Below are positions 27,932 through 36,549 of a stretch of DNA of 64,000 bases, piece after piece (the first letter of the stretch is position 1; each line of letters opens with the position of its first letter). The notes below the pieces were generated by a model. It saw only the letters and a program-made list of their open reading frames with translations. It was not told the origin of the DNA and made no database searches. The stretch is taken from contig SCRA01000033.1 in NCBI GenBank assembly GCA_004297985.1, forward strand, positions 1 to 64,000, read 5' to 3'. The position numbers were made by a program, and so were the translations under genes. The stretch is from a bacterium (GTDB taxonomy: Bacteria; Vulcanimicrobiota; Vulcanimicrobiia; Vulcanimicrobiales; SCRA01).

Positions 27932-28774
27932 CTACATGGCGGCGCGGAGCAGATCGCTCATCTCCGCGTGGGTGATGATACCCGCCGCGAAGGTGAACGT
28001 ACCGGGACCTTGCAGCTCCTCGGCGACGCGGCGCACTACGGTGAGCGCGGCGCGCGCCAACGACCCGCCGACGCTCACGCGCGCCACACCTAGGCGAGCT
28101 AGCTCCGGCAACGGAGGAGTTGCCGGCCCGGCGAGCACGTTCAGCGGCCCCGAGATCGCCTTTGCCAATCTTCCGATCAGCACGCCGTCGGCCACCGCCG
28201 GAACGAAGAGCGAATCGGCGCCGGCCTGGCGATAGGCATTGACGCGGCGCACCGCCTCCGCGAATGCCTCCTCGCCGCGCCCCCCGAGCAGGAAGACGTC
28301 CGTTCGCGCGTTGATCACCAGATGAACGCCTTCGGCATCGGCAGCGGAACGCGCCGCGCTGATGCGCATCGAGGCCTCCGGCAGCGGCAGCAGACCGTCG
28401 CGACGCGCGTCCTCGAGGTTGATGCCTACCGCACCTGCGGCAATGGTACGGCGTACCGTCTCCGCTACGTCGCTCGCGGCTGGCCCGTAGCCTGCCTCCA
28501 TGTCTGCCGTCACGGGTACCGCCACGGCCGCTGCGATGCGCTCGACCACCGCGAGCATCTCGTCGCGCCCGATGAACTCACCGTCGGGATAGCCTAACGC
28601 ATTGGCCACGCCGGAACTGGTGGTCGCCACGGCGGGGAAGCCGGCCGCCTCGATCAGGCGCGCGCTGGCGACATCCCAGGCGTTGGCCAGCACCAGCGGC
28701 GGCGAATCATGATGTAACGCCAAGAGACGTGCGGCTTTGGCCTGCGCGGCTCCCCGTTCGATCGTCGGTTTCAT
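27932..28774 (-). CDS. Isocitrate lyase/PEP mutase-family protein
   Basis: A 280-residue TIM-barrel protein of the PEP mutase/isocitrate lyase superfamily. Family sites visible are NAWDVASARLIEAAGF, the metal-site TADMEAGYG and INLEDARRDG, and the INARTDVFL strand. The catalytic loop typical of methylisocitrate lyase (KKCGH) is missing, which points to an oxaloacetate decarboxylase or C-C lyase of the short-loop group; the exact reaction is not assigned. There is no ribosome site before the ATG at 28774; a TGGTACGTT stretch just upstream could be an extended -10, giving a very short leader. Confidence 0.85.
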   Translation of the reverse strand: MKPTIERGAAQAKAARLLALHHDSPPLVLANAWDVASARLIEAAGFPAVATTSSGVANALGYPDGEFIGRDEMLAVVERIAAAVAVPVTADMEAGYGPAASDVAETVRRTIAAGAVGINLEDARRDGLLPLPEASMRISAARSAADAEGVHLVINARTDVFLLGGRGEEAFAEAVRRVNAYRQAGADSLFVPAVADGVLIGRLAKAISGPLNVLAGPATPPLPELARLGVARVSVGGSLARAALTVVRRVAEELQGPGTFTFAAGIITHAEMSDLLRAAM

Positions 28775-28954
28775 GGTGACAAACGTACCACACCGCTATG
28801 GCAAACGTCTATGCGCACTCGCTTCACGGCGCGTGTCGAGCATGCACCCGATTGTTGCCGGCCCATCACGGTACGCCTAGAATCACCGTGCAAGTGTGCC
28901 GCGTACCGCACGCGGCCTCGTGTTTTCGGAGCGTCCCGCGAAAGGAGATGCACC

Positions 28955-30118
28955 GTGACAACTAGGCAGCTTCCACCGAACATCGACACCTCGATGATGC
29001 AAACGGTAACGCGCGATATCGAGTCGATGAGCATCCTCACCAAACCCGGCATGGAGGACGTGGTGCGCGCGCGCATCGCGTCACTACCGATGCGTGCCGG
29101 AGTCGGCTTCGACTACCCCGCCACGCTGCGCGGTTCGACACCGCACTTCAACGTCTACTATGACCCGGCTCTCGCCGCCGGACCGGCCGTCGCCGACGGC
29201 GTTCTCGCCACGTGCGAGCGCGACTACGACACGATGCAATGGTACTTCGGCGGCATCGCGCCTCCAGGGCTCCCCTTCAACGTGGTCATCGCCCCGCTCG
29301 ACCCTTCGGGGCGGGGCTATGGCGGTGCCTACCACTACGGTTGCGCCGCCGTCGATCTCTACCTCGATGCGAAGACCGTGCCCAGCCTCGACATCGACTA
29401 CACACGCTTCCTGCTGATCGCAGAGGCCGTCGAGGTCTTCTCCGCGGCGCAAGGCGCCGGCTGGAACTGCGGAGCGAGCAACGGCGAGGGCCTCTCGCGG
29501 GTGCTGGCAACGAATATCTATTCGGCGCAACTCGATGGTTACACGACAGCGGGCATTTGGCTCGATGCACCAGGACGCCCCGACTACGTCAACGTCACCG
29601 ATCCCACGGATCGCAACGCCGTTTCGACGGGCTGCGCCGTGCTCTTCCTCAACTACCTGCGCTACCAGGAGGACTTCACGTGGCCGGAGATCGTCGCCGC
29701 CGCCGGCGCGACGCTCCAGCAGACCTACCAACATCTCACCAAGCAGCCCGATGGCTTCACGCCCTTCAAGAACCTTCTCCAGCGCTTCTATCCCATGGGC
29801 CGCGCCTCGGGATTGACGACCGACAACCCGTTCCCGCTCATGGGGCGCATGGCGTTCCCGTTCTGCGGCGTTCAATTCCGCGGCTCCGTGCAGGCGGGCT
29901 CCACCAGCACCTGGTTCACCTACAACTGGCCGGTGCTCTGGCACGTCGAATGGAACGTCGTTCCCACGAACGTCAACACCGCGGGCCCGCAGCTCACGTG
30001 GAACGTACGCGTCCAGAAGACCGCGGGCGACTATCTCACCTACTGGATCGCCATCACCAACACGAGCTCGGCGCAGGTCGACGTCGAGGCACGCTACGCC
30101 GTGCTCGGCGCGCTCTAG
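28955..30118 (+). CDS. Conserved-looking protein of unknown function (387 residues)
   Basis: Not recognised. The GTG at 28955 follows AAAGGAGATG and is preferred over earlier starts. There is no signal peptide or membrane helix. The middle contains LIAEAVEVFSAAQGAGWNC, then a Gly/Glu stretch GEGLSRVLA, with spacing resembling a metallopeptidase helix but with HExxH replaced by AEAVE, so zinc catalysis is unlikely. The C-terminal 110 residues look like a beta-sandwich (Trp/Tyr-rich, ending YAVLGAL). GC matches the chromosome. An Ala-rich small gene follows 18 bases later, probably in the same transcript. Confidence 0.7.
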   Translation: MTTRQLPPNIDTSMMQTVTRDIESMSILTKPGMEDVVRARIASLPMRAGVGFDYPATLRGSTPHFNVYYDPALAAGPAVADGVLATCERDYDTMQWYFGGIAPPGLPFNVVIAPLDPSGRGYGGAYHYGCAAVDLYLDAKTVPSLDIDYTRFLLIAEAVEVFSAAQGAGWNCGASNGEGLSRVLATNIYSAQLDGYTTAGIWLDAPGRPDYVNVTDPTDRNAVSTGCAVLFLNYLRYQEDFTWPEIVAAAGATLQQTYQHLTKQPDGFTPFKNLLQRFYPMGRASGLTTDNPFPLMGRMAFPFCGVQFRGSVQAGSTSTWFTYNWPVLWHVEWNVVPTNVNTAGPQLTWNVRVQKTAGDYLTYWIAITNTSSAQVDVEARYAVLGAL

Positions 30119-30136
30119 CGCGCGGAGGAGAACGTG

Positions 30137-30457
30137 ATGATTCGCATCATCATCGAGACCGACGACGCCGCGCGCGGCACCGCGCAGGCGCAGGGCCTCG
30201 CGACAACCGCCACAACGGCTGGAATGGCTGCCCCCATCTCCGCCGGTGAGCCTGCTTCGTATCTCCACCACATGGTGGCCACTCAGACGGGCGCGGCCAA
30301 CGTCCTAGCCGTCACGCCGAGCATGGCGCAGGCGCAACCCGCTGTCCCGCTGGCGGCCATCGACGCGGGCGCCGCACCGACGTGGCTCAGCGAAGCCGTG
30401 AAGGAGGCCACCGTTCGCGCAGCCGAGGAGATCTTGCGAAGAGGCGAGGGCATCTGA
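30137..30457 (+). CDS. Small Ala-rich protein of unknown function
   Basis: A 106-residue protein with GGAGGAG upstream of the ATG at 30137 (a GTG 3 bases earlier is too close to the ribosome site). It starts with MIRIIIET, has a low-complexity Ala/Thr/Gln middle, and ends in a short amphipathic helix (AVKEATVRAAEEILRRGEG). No domain is recognised. It follows the 387-residue unknown gene closely. Its stop codon overlaps the first bases of the palindromic repeat at 30457. Confidence 0.6.
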   Translation: MIRIIIETDDAARGTAQAQGLATTATTAGMAAPISAGEPASYLHHMVATQTGAANVLAVTPSMAQAQPAVPLAAIDAGAAPTWLSEAVKEATVRAAEEILRRGEGI

Positions 30458-30563
30458 AACGATCTCCGATCTACGCCATCCCATCGTTGCCAAGAGGCTC
30501 GTGTACGTGGAGCACACCGCGCCTCTTGGCGCCTTGGTCTGAACGTAGATCAGAAGATCGTTT
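30457..30563. repeat. Palindromic repeat, copy 1 (convergent intergenic)
   Basis: About 107 bases that fold as one long interrupted hairpin and fill the gap between two convergent genes. Outer arms are AAACGATCTCCGATCTACG (30457-30475) and its near-complement at 30544-30563. Inner arms are GCCAAGAGG (30489-30497) and CCTCTTGGC (30522-30530). An apical stem pairs GTGTAC with GCACAC except for one mismatch. The minus strand reads AGACCAAGGCGCC before the inner stem and GGCAACG after it, identical to the copy at 49149. It could act as a bidirectional terminator or be a REP-like dispersed repeat. Confidence 0.75.
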
Positions 30564-30565
30564 CT

Positions 30566-31222
30566 CTACGCAGCCATCTCCTTGATGTCTGGGGCCTTGA
30601 TGAGCTTAGCCTGCGTCGCGGCCTGCACATCGTCGAACGTGAGCCCCGCGGCGATCTCCTTGATCAGCATGCCCTGCGGCGTTACTTCGAAGTAGCCCAT
30701 CTCGGTGATGACCACGTCGACCACGCCCTTACCGGTCAGGGGCAGCGTGCACCGCTCGAGGATCTTCGGCGCGCCGCCCTTGGCGGTATGCTCCATCGTT
30801 ACGATGAGCTTCTTGGCGCCGGCCACCAGGTCCATCGCGCCGCCCATGCCCTTGATCATCTTCCCGGGGATCATCCAGTTGGCGAGATCGCCGTTGGCGG
30901 CTACCTCCATTGCGCCCAAGATCGAGAGATCGATATGACCTCCGCGGATCATGCCGAAGGAGTCGGAGCTCGAGAAGAATGCGGTGCCATTGATCTCGGT
31001 CACCGTCTCCTTACCCGCGTTGATGAGGTCCGGATCGGCGTGGCCCTCGACGGGATAGGGGCCGATGCCCAGCATCCCGTTCTCGCTCTGAAAAATGACT
31101 TCCATCCCCGCGGGAACGAGATTCGCCACCATCGTCGGCATGCCGATGCCGAGATTGACGTAGAAGCCGTCGCGCAGCTCCTTAGCCGCCCGGCGCACGA
31201 TCACTTCGCGCTTATCTGCCAT
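30566..31222 (-). CDS. scoB: 3-oxoacid CoA-transferase subunit B
   Basis: A 218-residue beta subunit of a succinyl-CoA:3-ketoacid (or acetate/acetoacetate) CoA-transferase. The catalytic Glu lies in [10 protein letters not shown], and the oxyanion region is GGAMDLV. The reaction moves CoA between acyl donors and acetoacetate-like acceptors, in ketone body or butyrate-type metabolism. TAGGAG lies before the ATG at 31222. The A subunit gene precedes it by 10 bases. SCO- and Ato-type specificity cannot be told apart here. Confidence 0.92.
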   Translation of the reverse strand: MADKREVIVRRAAKELRDGFYVNLGIGMPTMVANLVPAGMEVIFQSENGMLGIGPYPVEGHADPDLINAGKETVTEINGTAFFSSSDSFGMIRGGHIDLSILGAMEVAANGDLANWMIPGKMIKGMGGAMDLVAGAKKLIVTMEHTAKGGAPKILERCTLPLTGKGVVDVVITEMGYFEVTPQGMLIKEIAAGLTFDDVQAATQAKLIKAPDIKEMAA

Positions 31223-31232
31223 GATGTAACTC

Positions 31233-31925
31233 CTACGCCTTGCGAGTCGTGAGGCGCTCGATGCGCTTCTCGGCCTTGCCGACGATGATGCGGTTGACGA
31301 AGACGCTCGGCGTATGGATGAGATCAGGGTCGAGCTCGCCCGGCTCCACCAGCTCCTCCACCTCGGCGATCGTCACCTTACCAGCGGTGGCTACCATGGG
31401 GTTGAAGTTGCGCGCGGTCTTGCGATAGACCAAGTTGCCGAAGCGGTCGCCCTTCCATGCGTGCACGAACGCGAAGTCGGTCGTAATACCGCGCTCCATG
31501 ACGTAGGTGCGGCCGTCGAACTCGCGAGTCTCCTTGCCGTCGGCGATCACCGTGCCAAAGCCCGTAGGCGTGAAGAAGGCCGCAACGCCGGCCCCGCCGG
31601 CGCGCAGACGCTCGGCCAAGGTCCCCTGCGGATTGAACTCGAGATCCAGCTTGCCTTCTAGGGCCAGCTTCTCGAAGTACTTGTTCTCACCGACGTAACT
31701 GGCGACCATCTTCTTCACCTGGCCAGCCTCGAGCATCAGCCCGATGCCCCAGCCGTCCACGCCGGCGTTGTTCGAGATGATCGTATGGCTCTTGGTGCCC
31801 TTACGTACCACGGCTTGGATCACGTCCTGAGGGATGCCGCAGAGGCCGAAGCCGCCTATGGCGATCGAGGCGCCGTCGAAGAGGTCCTTGACCGCCTCGT
31901 CGGCGCTATCCACCACTTTCTTCAT
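31233..31925 (-). CDS. scoA: 3-oxoacid CoA-transferase subunit A
   Basis: The 230-residue alpha subunit partner of the preceding enzyme. It starts [18 protein letters not shown] and contains GGFGLCGIP, the [11 protein letters not shown] loop and [10 protein letters not shown]. Both subunits are full length, so the heterodimeric transferase is complete. It is divergent from an acyl-CoA dehydrogenase with only 93 bases between them, suggesting a shared control region for fatty-acid or ketoacid breakdown. Confidence 0.92.
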   Translation of the reverse strand: MKKVVDSADEAVKDLFDGASIAIGGFGLCGIPQDVIQAVVRKGTKSHTIISNNAGVDGWGIGLMLEAGQVKKMVASYVGENKYFEKLALEGKLDLEFNPQGTLAERLRAGGAGVAAFFTPTGFGTVIADGKETREFDGRTYVMERGITTDFAFVHAWKGDRFGNLVYRKTARNFNPMVATAGKVTIAEVEELVEPGELDPDLIHTPSVFVNRIIVGKAEKRIERLTTRKA

Positions 31926-32018
31926 GGGCGGGGTATTAGTGCAAGGGGCGTCCAGAGCCCTCCGCGAACGCTGTCCCCGCTTACGCGCAATTTTTTCGCT
32001 CTACGGAGAACGCGAACC

Positions 32019-33209
32019 ATGACCACCGCCGCGCCGATTTCGCTGCTGGAACCCCAGAGCGACGAAGAGGCGATGATGCTCGACATCGTCCGGAAAATTG
32101 TCGCGGAAAAGGTCGCACCGCGCGCGGCCGAGATCGACCTCAACGCCGAATACCCCGACGATATCAAAGCCGTCTTCGCCGAGAACGACCTGCTCGGCGT
32201 CCCGATTCCATCCGAGTACGGCGGGCTCGGCGGCAGCTTCTTGACCTACGTCAAAGTCGTCGAGGAGATCGCCAAAGCCTGCGCAGCGAGCTCGCTCATC
32301 GTCGCCGTGCAGGAGCTTGGAATGCTGCCCGTGATGATCGGCGGAAGCGAGGACCAGAAGAAACGGTGGCTGCCGAAGTTCGCCTCCGGCGAGTGGATCG
32401 CCGCTTACGCGCTCACGGAGCCCGGCAGCGGCTCCGACGCCGCCGGCTCGATGCGCATGCGCGCCGAACGCGTCGAGGGCGGCTACAAGCTCAACGGAAC
32501 GAAGATCTTCATCACACACGGTAACGTCGCCGACGCCATCGCCTTCTTCGCGGTGACCGACCCGACCAAGGGACCAAACGGTATTACCGCCTTCCTCGTA
32601 GAGAAGGACTTTCCCGGCTTCAAAGTCGGCAGGCGCGAGCATAAGATGGGCATCAAGGGCTCGCCGACCGTGGAACTGATCCTAGAAGATTGCTTCGTTC
32701 CGGACTCGCACCGTATCGGCGCCGAAGGTGAAGGCTTCAAGATCGCCATGAAGGTGCTCGACAAGTCGCGGCCGGGCGTCGCCGCACAGGCGCTTGGTAT
32801 CGCCGAGGGCGCGCTCGCTTTCGCCACCAATTACACGAAGGAGCGCATGGCGTTCGGCAAGCCGATCTCGCAGCAGCAAGGCTTGCAATTCATGCTCGCC
32901 GACATGCGCACGGAAGTCGAGTGCGCACGCCTGATGCTCTACGAGGCGGCCCGCAAGTGCGACGAGGGCGCCGCCGACATCACCTACTGGTCGGCCATGG
33001 CGAAGCTGAAATGCGGCGATGTGGCGATGAGCGTGACGACCGACGCCGTCCAACTGCTGGGCGGCTACGGCTACTGCACCGACTACCCGGTAGAGCGCAT
33101 GATGCGCGACGCCAAGATCACCCAAATCTACGAAGGCACGCAGCAGATCCAGCGCCTGGTGATCGCCCGCAACTTGGTGGGCAAATGGAAGCCCGCGGGC
33201 AAGGGCTAG
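32019..33209 (+). CDS. Acyl-CoA dehydrogenase
   Basis: A 396-residue FAD enzyme catalysing alpha,beta-dehydrogenation of acyl-CoA. The family signatures ALTEPGSGSD and QLLGGYGYCTDYPVERMMRDAKI are visible, and the catalytic Glu is in IYEGTQQIQR near the C-terminus, the position of short-/medium-chain enzymes. CGGAGAA precedes the ATG at 32019. It is divergent from scoAB. Chain-length preference is not readable, and no electron-transfer flavoprotein genes are nearby. Confidence 0.92.
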   Translation: MTTAAPISLLEPQSDEEAMMLDIVRKIVAEKVAPRAAEIDLNAEYPDDIKAVFAENDLLGVPIPSEYGGLGGSFLTYVKVVEEIAKACAASSLIVAVQELGMLPVMIGGSEDQKKRWLPKFASGEWIAAYALTEPGSGSDAAGSMRMRAERVEGGYKLNGTKIFITHGNVADAIAFFAVTDPTKGPNGITAFLVEKDFPGFKVGRREHKMGIKGSPTVELILEDCFVPDSHRIGAEGEGFKIAMKVLDKSRPGVAAQALGIAEGALAFATNYTKERMAFGKPISQQQGLQFMLADMRTEVECARLMLYEAARKCDEGAADITYWSAMAKLKCGDVAMSVTTDAVQLLGGYGYCTDYPVERMMRDAKITQIYEGTQQIQRLVIARNLVGKWKPAGKG

Positions 33210-33325
33210 GGATAGCGGCCTAGAGGGAGCACCTCCGCGGCGTCGAATCGGCCGCCACCCGGAGAGCCTTTTCGATCATTGGCGGCTCGCCCGGTGCATC
33301 ATACCGTTCTCTTGGAGGTTACCTC

Positions 33326-33556
33326 ATGAAGAAGCTTCTCGCTGCCCTCGTCACGGCGGCATTCCTTTCGACGGGCGTCGCGTTCGCCGCCAACTCATCC
33401 ACCGCCGCCAAGCCGGCCGCCACCGCTGCCGCCGCGAAGACGGCGAAGACCACCAAGTCGACCAAGGCCGTGAAGACGACCAAGGCTGTGAAGACGACCA
33501 AGGCCGCGAAATCGACCAAGAAGGCCGCCGCCACGAAGAGCAAGACCGCGAAGTAA
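33326..33556 (+). CDS. Small exported Lys/Ala/Thr-repeat protein
   Basis: A 76-residue protein: a good signal peptide (residues 1-22, cleaved after AFA) and then a low-complexity tail of KTTKAVKTTKA-like repeats (Lys, Thr, Ala and Ser only). Histone H1-like basic repeats of this type bind polyanions. Outside the cytoplasm that could be DNA, teichoic-like polymers or the cell wall; this is inference. A strong GGAGGT ribosome site and a good terminator at 33580 show that it is a real, separately expressed gene. Confidence 0.75.
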   Translation: MKKLLAALVTAAFLSTGVAFAANSSTAAKPAATAAAAKTAKTTKSTKAVKTTKAVKTTKAAKSTKKAAATKSKTAK

Positions 33557-33579
33557 CCGTCGCGATCTCTCGAAGTTAC

Positions 33580-33610
33580 GGGCCGGTCACCGACCGGCCC
33601 GCTTCTTTTT
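33580..33610 (+). terminator. Factor-independent terminator of the Lys-rich protein gene
   Basis: GGGCCGGTC (33580-33588) and GACCGGCCC (33592-33600) form a 9-bp stem with a 3-base loop, followed by GCTTCTTTTT. It also covers the stop codon of the convergent nth gene. Confidence 0.8.
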
Positions 33611-34273
33611 GAGCACCAGCGGCGCCGTGGGACAGACGTCGGCCACGGGGCAGATGCCGCACAACGGCATCGGTGCCTTGCAGATTTGGCGCCCGTGGAG
33701 GATCAGCCAGTGGTGCGCATGGCGCCACTTCTCGCGCGGGAGCAGCGCCGTCACGTCGCGCTCCACGTCCAACGGCGTTTTGCCCAGCGTGAGGCCGAGC
33801 CGATGCGCAACGCGGAAGACGTGCGTGTCGACGGCGAACGCCGCCTCCCCGAAGGCCACGGCCAACACCACGCTTGCCGTCTTTCGCCCCACGCCCGGCA
33901 GCGCCTCGAGCGCAACGCGCTCGCTGGGCACCTCGCCCCCGTGCCGCTCGACCAGCGCCTGCGCTGCGGCTACGATGTTGCGCGCCTTCGCGCGGTAGAA
34001 GCCGCACGACTTGATGATGCGCTCGACGTCGTCGAGCTTCGCGTTGGCCAGCGCCTTCGCGTCCGGGTAGCGCGCGAAGAGTGCGGGCGTCGTCAGGTTG
34101 ACGCGCGCATCGGTGCACTGGGCGCTGAGCGCGACCGCCACCAGCAGCTCGTACGGATCGCGGAACTCCAACGCCGTCTGCGCTTGAGGGTACATCTCTT
34201 CCAGGCGCGCCAGCATCTGCTTGGCCGTCGCCCGCGTTACTTTCTTGGTGGGGAACGGTATCTTCACCATCAC
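33587..34273 (-). CDS. nth: Endonuclease III
   Basis: A 228-residue bifunctional glycosylase/AP lyase for oxidised pyrimidines. The helix-hairpin-helix with catalytic Lys is LPGVGRKTAS, the catalytic Asp is in AVDTHVFR, and the C-terminal 4Fe-4S cluster is bound by CKAPMPLCGICPVADVC (spacing 6-2-5, standard). GTG at 34273 and ATG at 34270 are equivalent candidates. It is divergent from the molybdoenzyme gene. The organism has mutY nearby too, so base-excision repair genes cluster here. Confidence 0.94.
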   Translation of the reverse strand: MMVKIPFPTKKVTRATAKQMLARLEEMYPQAQTALEFRDPYELLVAVALSAQCTDARVNLTTPALFARYPDAKALANAKLDDVERIIKSCGFYRAKARNIVAAAQALVERHGGEVPSERVALEALPGVGRKTASVVLAVAFGEAAFAVDTHVFRVAHRLGLTLGKTPLDVERDVTALLPREKWRHAHHWLILHGRQICKAPMPLCGICPVADVCPTAPLVLKKKRAGR

Positions 34274-34353
34274 CGCTTGCCTTGGCTCTCCGCGCTCCAG
34301 TACCTCGTACCTTCTCGGGAGAGATTGCGGGCGGCCCCACCGAAGGAGTTCCG

Positions 34354-34950
34354 ATGCCGTTCTTCAGAGCGTCAGATCCCACCGTGCCCCCAGGCCAAAC
34401 GGTGACCGACGGCTTCCCCATCCTCCACGTCGGCGACGTCCCGACGTTCGACCCCGCTACGTGGCGGCTGCGCTTCTTCGGCCTCTGTACGCATCCGTAC
34501 GAGCTGAACTGGGATCAGTTGCGTGCGTTGCCGGTCACGGAGTGGCACGGCGATATCCACTGCGTGACGCGTTGGACCAAGAAGGCCACCCAGTGGAGGG
34601 GCGTGCGCTTCCGTACGCTGGTCGAGCGCGCCGGGACGCTGCCTTCCGTCACGCACGTGCTGCAGTATGCCGAGAACGACTACACGACCAATCTCCCGTT
34701 CGAGGTCATGCTCGGCGACGACGTGCTGATCGCGTACGAGTACGGCGGCCGGCCTATCGAGGCGATCCACGGCGGCCCCGTGCGCATGCTCGTACCCAAG
34801 CGTTACTTTTGGAAGAGCGCGAAGTGGCTGACCGGCATCGAGTTTCTCGAAGGCGATCGCCCGGGGTTCTGGGAGGTGCGCGGCTACCACAACGACGGCG
34901 ACCCGTGGAAGGAAGAGCGTTACGCGGATATGCCGGCATGGATGGCATGA
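34354..34950 (+). CDS. Sulfite oxidase-family molybdopterin protein (YedY-like)
   Basis: A 198-residue single-domain molybdopterin oxidoreductase. The cofactor Cys lies in DIHCVTRWTKK, followed by the family's YAENDYTTNLP and HGGPVRMLVPKRYFWKSAKW. Unlike MsrP/YedY it has no Tat signal and unlike SorA no dimerisation domain, so it is probably cytoplasmic. GAAGGAGTT precedes the ATG at 34354; earlier starts in the frame lack a ribosome site. Its stop overlaps the nitroreductase start as ATGA. Substrate unknown. Confidence 0.85.
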   Translation: MPFFRASDPTVPPGQTVTDGFPILHVGDVPTFDPATWRLRFFGLCTHPYELNWDQLRALPVTEWHGDIHCVTRWTKKATQWRGVRFRTLVERAGTLPSVTHVLQYAENDYTTNLPFEVMLGDDVLIAYEYGGRPIEAIHGGPVRMLVPKRYFWKSAKWLTGIEFLEGDRPGFWEVRGYHNDGDPWKEERYADMPAWMA

Positions 34951-35525
34951 CGACGCGCACCGATGATATCCATCGCGTCATACGCGCGCGGCGCAGCATC
35001 GGCAAGATGCGCGAGGATGCGCCGCCGCGCGAGACCGTCGAGCGCATCGTGGAGGCGGCCACCTGGGCGCCATTTCACAAGTGTCACGAGCCTTGGCGCT
35101 TCGTGATCCTGTGCGGCGAGGGGCGCGCGCGCCTGGGCGAGATCGCGGCGCGCACAGCCGATCTGTCGCGTCTCCCCGTCGAGGTCCACGAGCGGGTCCA
35201 GGCCAAGGAGCGCGGCAAGTTCGCGCGCGCCCCGTACGTGGTGGCCGTGATCGCCGAAGGCAGCGAGAACCCCATCGACGCCGAAGAGAACTACGCCTCC
35301 GCGGCGGCCGCCACGCAGAACATGCTGCTCGCGGCCTACGCCGAGGGGCTCGGCGGCTACTGGAGGACGGGGCGCCTAGCGCGCCAGCCCGAGATCCTTA
35401 CGGCCCTGGGCGCCTCGACGGGGGAGCGGATCGCCGCCTTCGTCTACTTGGGCTACCCGGCCATCGCCCCAGCCGTCGCCACGCGTTCGCCGCTAGCAGT
35501 CAAGGCGCGCTGGCTCGACGCCTAG
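34947..35525 (+). CDS. Nitroreductase-family protein
   Basis: A 192-residue FMN-dependent reductase. The N-terminal RARRSIGKM motif and APFHKCHEPWRFVI contact FMN, and AYAEGLGGYWRTG is the typical glycine stretch. Members reduce nitro, quinone or thiazolidine substrates; the true substrate is unknown. Translation is coupled to the molybdoenzyme by a 4-base overlap. The frame's earlier ATG at 34938 would overlap the preceding gene further. Confidence 0.85.
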   Translation: MTTRTDDIHRVIRARRSIGKMREDAPPRETVERIVEAATWAPFHKCHEPWRFVILCGEGRARLGEIAARTADLSRLPVEVHERVQAKERGKFARAPYVVAVIAEGSENPIDAEENYASAAAATQNMLLAAYAEGLGGYWRTGRLARQPEILTALGASTGERIAAFVYLGYPAIAPAVATRSPLAVKARWLDA

Positions 35526-35532
35526 CGGACGT

Positions 35533-36528
35533 TCAGGGAAGCCGGACGCGCCCGCCTTCGACGGCTGCCAACCCATCGCGCTGGAGGCCATCCACCAGCG
35601 CCGAGACGTCCGTGCGACCCAGCAGATCGCACAATTGTGCGACGCTCGCGCTCGCACCGTGAGGCAGCGCGCGCAAGTGATCGACGATCCTGCCACGCGC
35701 GTAGCGCGTCGTCTCCTCGAACTTCAAGCGCGCCTGGGGGCCACGCGCGCGAGCATGTTTCCGCGCCGCCTCCTGGAGTGCGGCGGGATCGATGGGCGCC
35801 GCCAGGCAGTGGGCGCGCAGCGGACACACCAGACACTTCGGAGCACGCGCGGTGCAGATCGTGGCGCCGAGATCCATCATCGCCGAGCTCCAGGCGCGTC
35901 CTTCGCCCGGCGCAGCCAGCGTTACCGCCAAGCGCGCAAGGCTCCGCTCGTCGACACGCGGCGGGTGCTCGAGGCCGAAGGCGATGCGATGGACCACCCG
36001 GCGTACGTTGGTGTCCACGGGCGCATCGTCATCGTTGAAGGCAAAGGCACGCAACGCGGCCGCCGTATAGCTCCCGACGCCCGGCAGCGCCAAGAGTTCC
36101 TCCGTGGTGCGCGGGATCTGCCCGTCGTGGCGTTCGGCCACGGCGCGTGCGAGAGCGTGCAGGCGGACGGCACGCCGGTTGTAGCCAAGCCCCTGCCAGA
36201 GACGCACCGCTTCGGCAACGGGAGCCGAGGCGAGCGCCGCTAGCGTCGGGAACCGTGCGAGGAACGCCTCGAACTTGGGAACCACCCGCTCGACTTGCGT
36301 CTGCTGGAGCATGATTTCGCTGACCAGCACGCGGTAGGGATCAACGCGCTCTCGCCAGGGCAATCTGCGCCCATGCGAGCGGTACCATGCCAGCAGATCG
36401 CGCCGCACTTCAGAGATTGCCAACGATGGAGATTTGTTGCGCGTTTCGTCGGCTCCGTTGCGCGAGTTTTTCACGATGTCTCTCGCAGCAGGACGGTTCT
36501 CGAACCGAGCCAAAGGAGAGGCCGCCAT
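35533..36528 (-). CDS. mutY: A/G-specific adenine glycosylase MutY, without the NUDIX-like domain
   Basis: Removes adenine mispaired with 8-oxoguanine. The catalytic Glu is in SEIMLQQTQV, the helix-hairpin-helix is LPGVGSYTAAA, the catalytic Asp is in PVDTNVRR, and the 4Fe-4S ligands are CTARAPKCLVCPLRAHC. After the cluster only about 90 residues remain; they resemble a winged helix rather than the MutT/NUDIX-like domain that recognises 8-oxoguanine in E. coli MutY, as in many actinobacterial enzymes. The start is uncertain: the ATG at 36528 has no ribosome site, and an in-frame TTG at 36423 would leave space for the divergent pdhA control region. Confidence 0.9.
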   Translation of the reverse strand: MAASPLARFENRPAARDIVKNSRNGADETRNKSPSLAISEVRRDLLAWYRSHGRRLPWRERVDPYRVLVSEIMLQQTQVERVVPKFEAFLARFPTLAALASAPVAEAVRLWQGLGYNRRAVRLHALARAVAERHDGQIPRTTEELLALPGVGSYTAAALRAFAFNDDDAPVDTNVRRVVHRIAFGLEHPPRVDERSLARLAVTLAAPGEGRAWSSAMMDLGATICTARAPKCLVCPLRAHCLAAPIDPAALQEAARKHARARGPQARLKFEETTRYARGRIVDHLRALPHGASASVAQLCDLLGRTDVSALVDGLQRDGLAAVEGGRVRLP

Positions 36529-36549
36529 CTACTACGTGGGAGGTTACTC

